Source of the DNA: Ruegeria_C sp041537925
Lineage (GTDB): Bacteria > Pseudomonadota > Alphaproteobacteria > Rhodobacterales > Rhodobacteraceae
Reading direction: 5' to 3'
Assembly (NCBI RefSeq): GCF_041537925.1
Contig: NZ_JBGOSH010000002.1
Span: 620,001-684,000 of the forward strand
Length of the DNA stretch: 64,000 nt
A model generated the notes under the pieces. That model did not search any database. It was not told the origin of the DNA and saw nothing but the letters and a program-made list of their open reading frames with translations. The stretch's first letter is position 1. Every line of letters starts with the position of its first letter. This document shows positions 62,370 to 64,000 of this stretch, one piece after another. Position numbers and translations under genes: made by a program.

Positions 62370-63305
62370 TTATTTGCTTTTGATTTCAATCCCCGGCAAG
62401 GCGTTTTCCTTCACCAATTCAACGCAATAGTCGATGAACGACTTGACTGAAATCGTGTTGTCCGCATCCGTTGCCATAAGTAAACCAAGGCGCATAGGGC
62501 GCTCGTCGCCAAGCAACGGGATCGTTCGGAGCGGTTTTCCATCCGGCGACAGATTGTTCAGGGGCTTAATGTTAGCAAGTCCAAATCCGTATCCGTTTGC
62601 GACAAGGCTTCGCATGACGGCCATGTCTTTCGTTTTTTCGGCGATATATGGCTTTTTTCCTATCTTCTGAAAAAAAGACAAAAAGTACTCCGAACTGAAG
62701 GGGAGATCGAGCAAAACCATTGGGTGATCAGCTAACATATCAACCGAAACAAAAGGCAGTTTGGCCAATCGATGGTCCTCGCAAACCAGTGCATAGGGTG
62801 GCAATTCGGCCAATGAGACAAATCGGAGATCGGCAGGTATATCCAGGTTATAGGTCAGCGCTATATCAATTTCGGCCCTACGAATCTTGCTGAAGATGTC
62901 CGCTTGGTTCAGCTCAAACTGACGAACACGAACTTCGGGAAATGAGTCTTCAAACTTGCGCCGGATGCTTGGCAATATCATCTGGGCGAATGTCGACAAG
63001 CAACCGACATTCAACGGTCCCCGTGCCACGCCTACAATATTGCCTGCCAGATCCATCAAGCCCTCGGCCTCGCGTAACACAACATGAGCCTGTTCCAACA
63101 TGGCTCGTCCGGCCTGGGTGAGAGAAAGCCCCTGTGCATGCTGGCGCACAAATAGTGGCAAACCAAATTCTTTTTCCAATTGCGAAATCGCCGCCGAAAT
63201 TGATGGCGACGACACGTTTACCTTTTCCGAAGCGACCGCGATGGAACCCGCCTCGCCCACCGCTACGAAATACTCCAATTGGCGCAGCGTGTATCTGATT
63301 GGCAA
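62370..63305 (-). CDS. LysR-family transcriptional regulator
   Basis: This 311-residue regulator has an N-terminal winged helix: YTLRQLEYFVAVGEAGSIAV and VSSPSISAAISQLEKEFGLP, LFVRQ, then a two-lobe effector domain. The effector-domain sequence (PLFVRQHAQGLSLTQAG, VGCLSTFAQMILPSIRRKFE) is ordinary for the family. It lies between the flavoprotein gene and an aldehyde dehydrogenase gene, all on the minus strand, and the two dyads at 53083 and 62343 are its probable targets. The inducer is unknown. Confidence 0.92.
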   Translation of the reverse strand: MPIRYTLRQLEYFVAVGEAGSIAVASEKVNVSSPSISAAISQLEKEFGLPLFVRQHAQGLSLTQAGRAMLEQAHVVLREAEGLMDLAGNIVGVARGPLNVGCLSTFAQMILPSIRRKFEDSFPEVRVRQFELNQADIFSKIRRAEIDIALTYNLDIPADLRFVSLAELPPYALVCEDHRLAKLPFVSVDMLADHPMVLLDLPFSSEYFLSFFQKIGKKPYIAEKTKDMAVMRSLVANGYGFGLANIKPLNNLSPDGKPLRTIPLLGDERPMRLGLLMATDADNTISVKSFIDYCVELVKENALPGIEIKSK

Positions 63306-63331
63306 AGGCGAGTTCTCCCTTCAAAGAAGGA

Positions 63332-64000
63332 TCAAACCTTGTACTTGATCCAAGTTGTTTTCAGGGCAGTATATTTTTCAAGCGAGTGCAAGGACAAGTC
63401 TCGGCCAAATCCCGATTGTTTCATCCCGCCGAAGGGAGTTTGCGCCGACAACGCATCAACCGTGTTCACGGAAACCGTTCCCACCATCAGCTTATCCGAA
63501 ACGCGGCAAGCCCGGCTTAAATTGTCCGTCCAAACCGACGCCGCCAGCCCGTAGATCGAGTCATTGGCCATGGCCACCGCATCGTCCTCGGTGTCAAACG
63601 GGATGACCGAAAGAACAGGTCCGAAAATTTCGTCCCGTGCCAACGGGTCGTCATGCGAGACATCGTCAAAGATTGTCGGCTGCACGAAGCACCCTTTGCC
63701 ATCGATTGTAACCCGCTCGCCACCGGCAACCAGATTGGCGGACTTCTTGCCTTCATCCAAAAAACGCATGATGCCCTGGGTTTGCTTTTCGTCGACGATC
63801 GCCCCCATCTTCGAGGCCGGGTCCAGCGGATCGCCTGGTTGCATTTTGTTGGCACGCGCTATCAGCTTATCGACAAATGCGTCCTTGATCGAGCGTTCGA
63901 CATATAGGCGCGAATTGGCGGAACAGACCTCGCCCTGGTTGAAGAAGATACCGAAGGCCGCCATGTCCGCTGCCGCCTCAAGATCTTCACAGTCGGCAAA
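63332..64000 (-). CDS. Aldehyde dehydrogenase, PuuC-like (5' end beyond window)
   Basis: About 222 C-terminal residues are present; the frame runs off the right edge, where FADCEDLEAAADMAAFG continues the NAD-dependent aldehyde dehydrogenase pattern. FNQGEVCSANSRLYVE holds the catalytic Cys. EIFGPVLSVIPFDTEDDA and TPFGGMKQSGFGRDLSLHSL, EKYTALKTTWI are common to the PuuC/AldH group that oxidises aminoaldehydes. It lies 26 bp before the LysR start on the same strand. Together with the flavoprotein it could oxidise an amine-derived aldehyde. Confidence 0.9.
   Translation of the reverse strand, partial: FADCEDLEAAADMAAFGIFFNQGEVCSANSRLYVERSIKDAFVDKLIARANKMQPGDPLDPASKMGAIVDEKQTQGIMRFLDEGKKSANLVAGGERVTIDGKGCFVQPTIFDDVSHDDPLARDEIFGPVLSVIPFDTEDDAVAMANDSIYGLAASVWTDNLSRACRVSDKLMVGTVSVNTVDALSAQTPFGGMKQSGFGRDLSLHSLEKYTALKTTWIKYKV

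Noticed and set aside
1..64000. CRISPR array, tRNA, rRNA, replication origin
   Set aside because: Looked for in the intergenic regions; no regularly spaced repeats, cloverleaf or rRNA sequence was seen. A covariance-model search would be decisive.

Overview
The window looks like a piece of an alphaproteobacterial genome, most likely a marine Rhodobacterales (Roseobacter-type) bacterium. This rests on gene content: many ABC importers in tight operons, TTG/GTG starts, a trimethylamine-dehydrogenase-like flavoprotein, etfBA and a LapBCE-type type I secretion system. No rRNA, tRNA or CRISPR array was seen. The sequence is a draft: 10 Ns at 56883-56892 are flanked by a 71-bp duplicated contig end inside etfA.

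Layout, left to right. (1) 3-2780: end of a subtilisin-like protease, then an MBL-fold hydrolase and a DUF2235 alpha/beta hydrolase, possibly one operon. (2) 3509-10114: Dpp/Opp-type peptide importer with an M24 peptidase inside the operon. (3) 10831-14990: ugpBAEC glycerol-3-phosphate-type importer. (4) 15524-24404: sugar or polyol operon with an aldolase-like TIM barrel, ABC importer, two SDR dehydrogenases, an ADP-dependent-kinase-family protein and a DeoR regulator. (5) 25171-28155: TonB/ExbD/ExbD/ExbB plus a small exported protein. (6) 29164-32247: class 3 lipase and RoxA-like diheme cytochrome. (7) 33042-47092: a 2741-residue RTX/T1SS adhesin, convergent with its HlyD, ABC and TolC exporter genes, then an OmpA-domain protein. 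(8) 47888-48406: ThpR-type RNA ligase/cyclic phosphodiesterase. (9) 49107-57115: potABCD diverging from aspA-gst-etfBA. (10) 58698-64000: a broken small gene, an M20 deacylase, a TMADH-like flavoprotein, a LysR regulator and an aldehyde dehydrogenase running off the end.

Many of the junctions between these cassettes hold dead mobile elements of different families: IS6 (three), Tn3, IS3 (two), IS110, IS200/IS605 and IS5 (three). The region therefore reads as a mosaic of catabolic and transport cassettes.

The most interesting functional link is in the last 15 kb. A LysR-type dyad (TTAG-N7-CTAA, 13 of 15 bases identical) lies between potA and aspA and again upstream of the TMADH-like gene next to a LysR gene. 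TMADH-type enzymes pass electrons to ETF, and etfBA sits in the aspA operon. Together these suggest one regulon for uptake and oxidation of an amine or N-methylated compound; the substrate is unknown.
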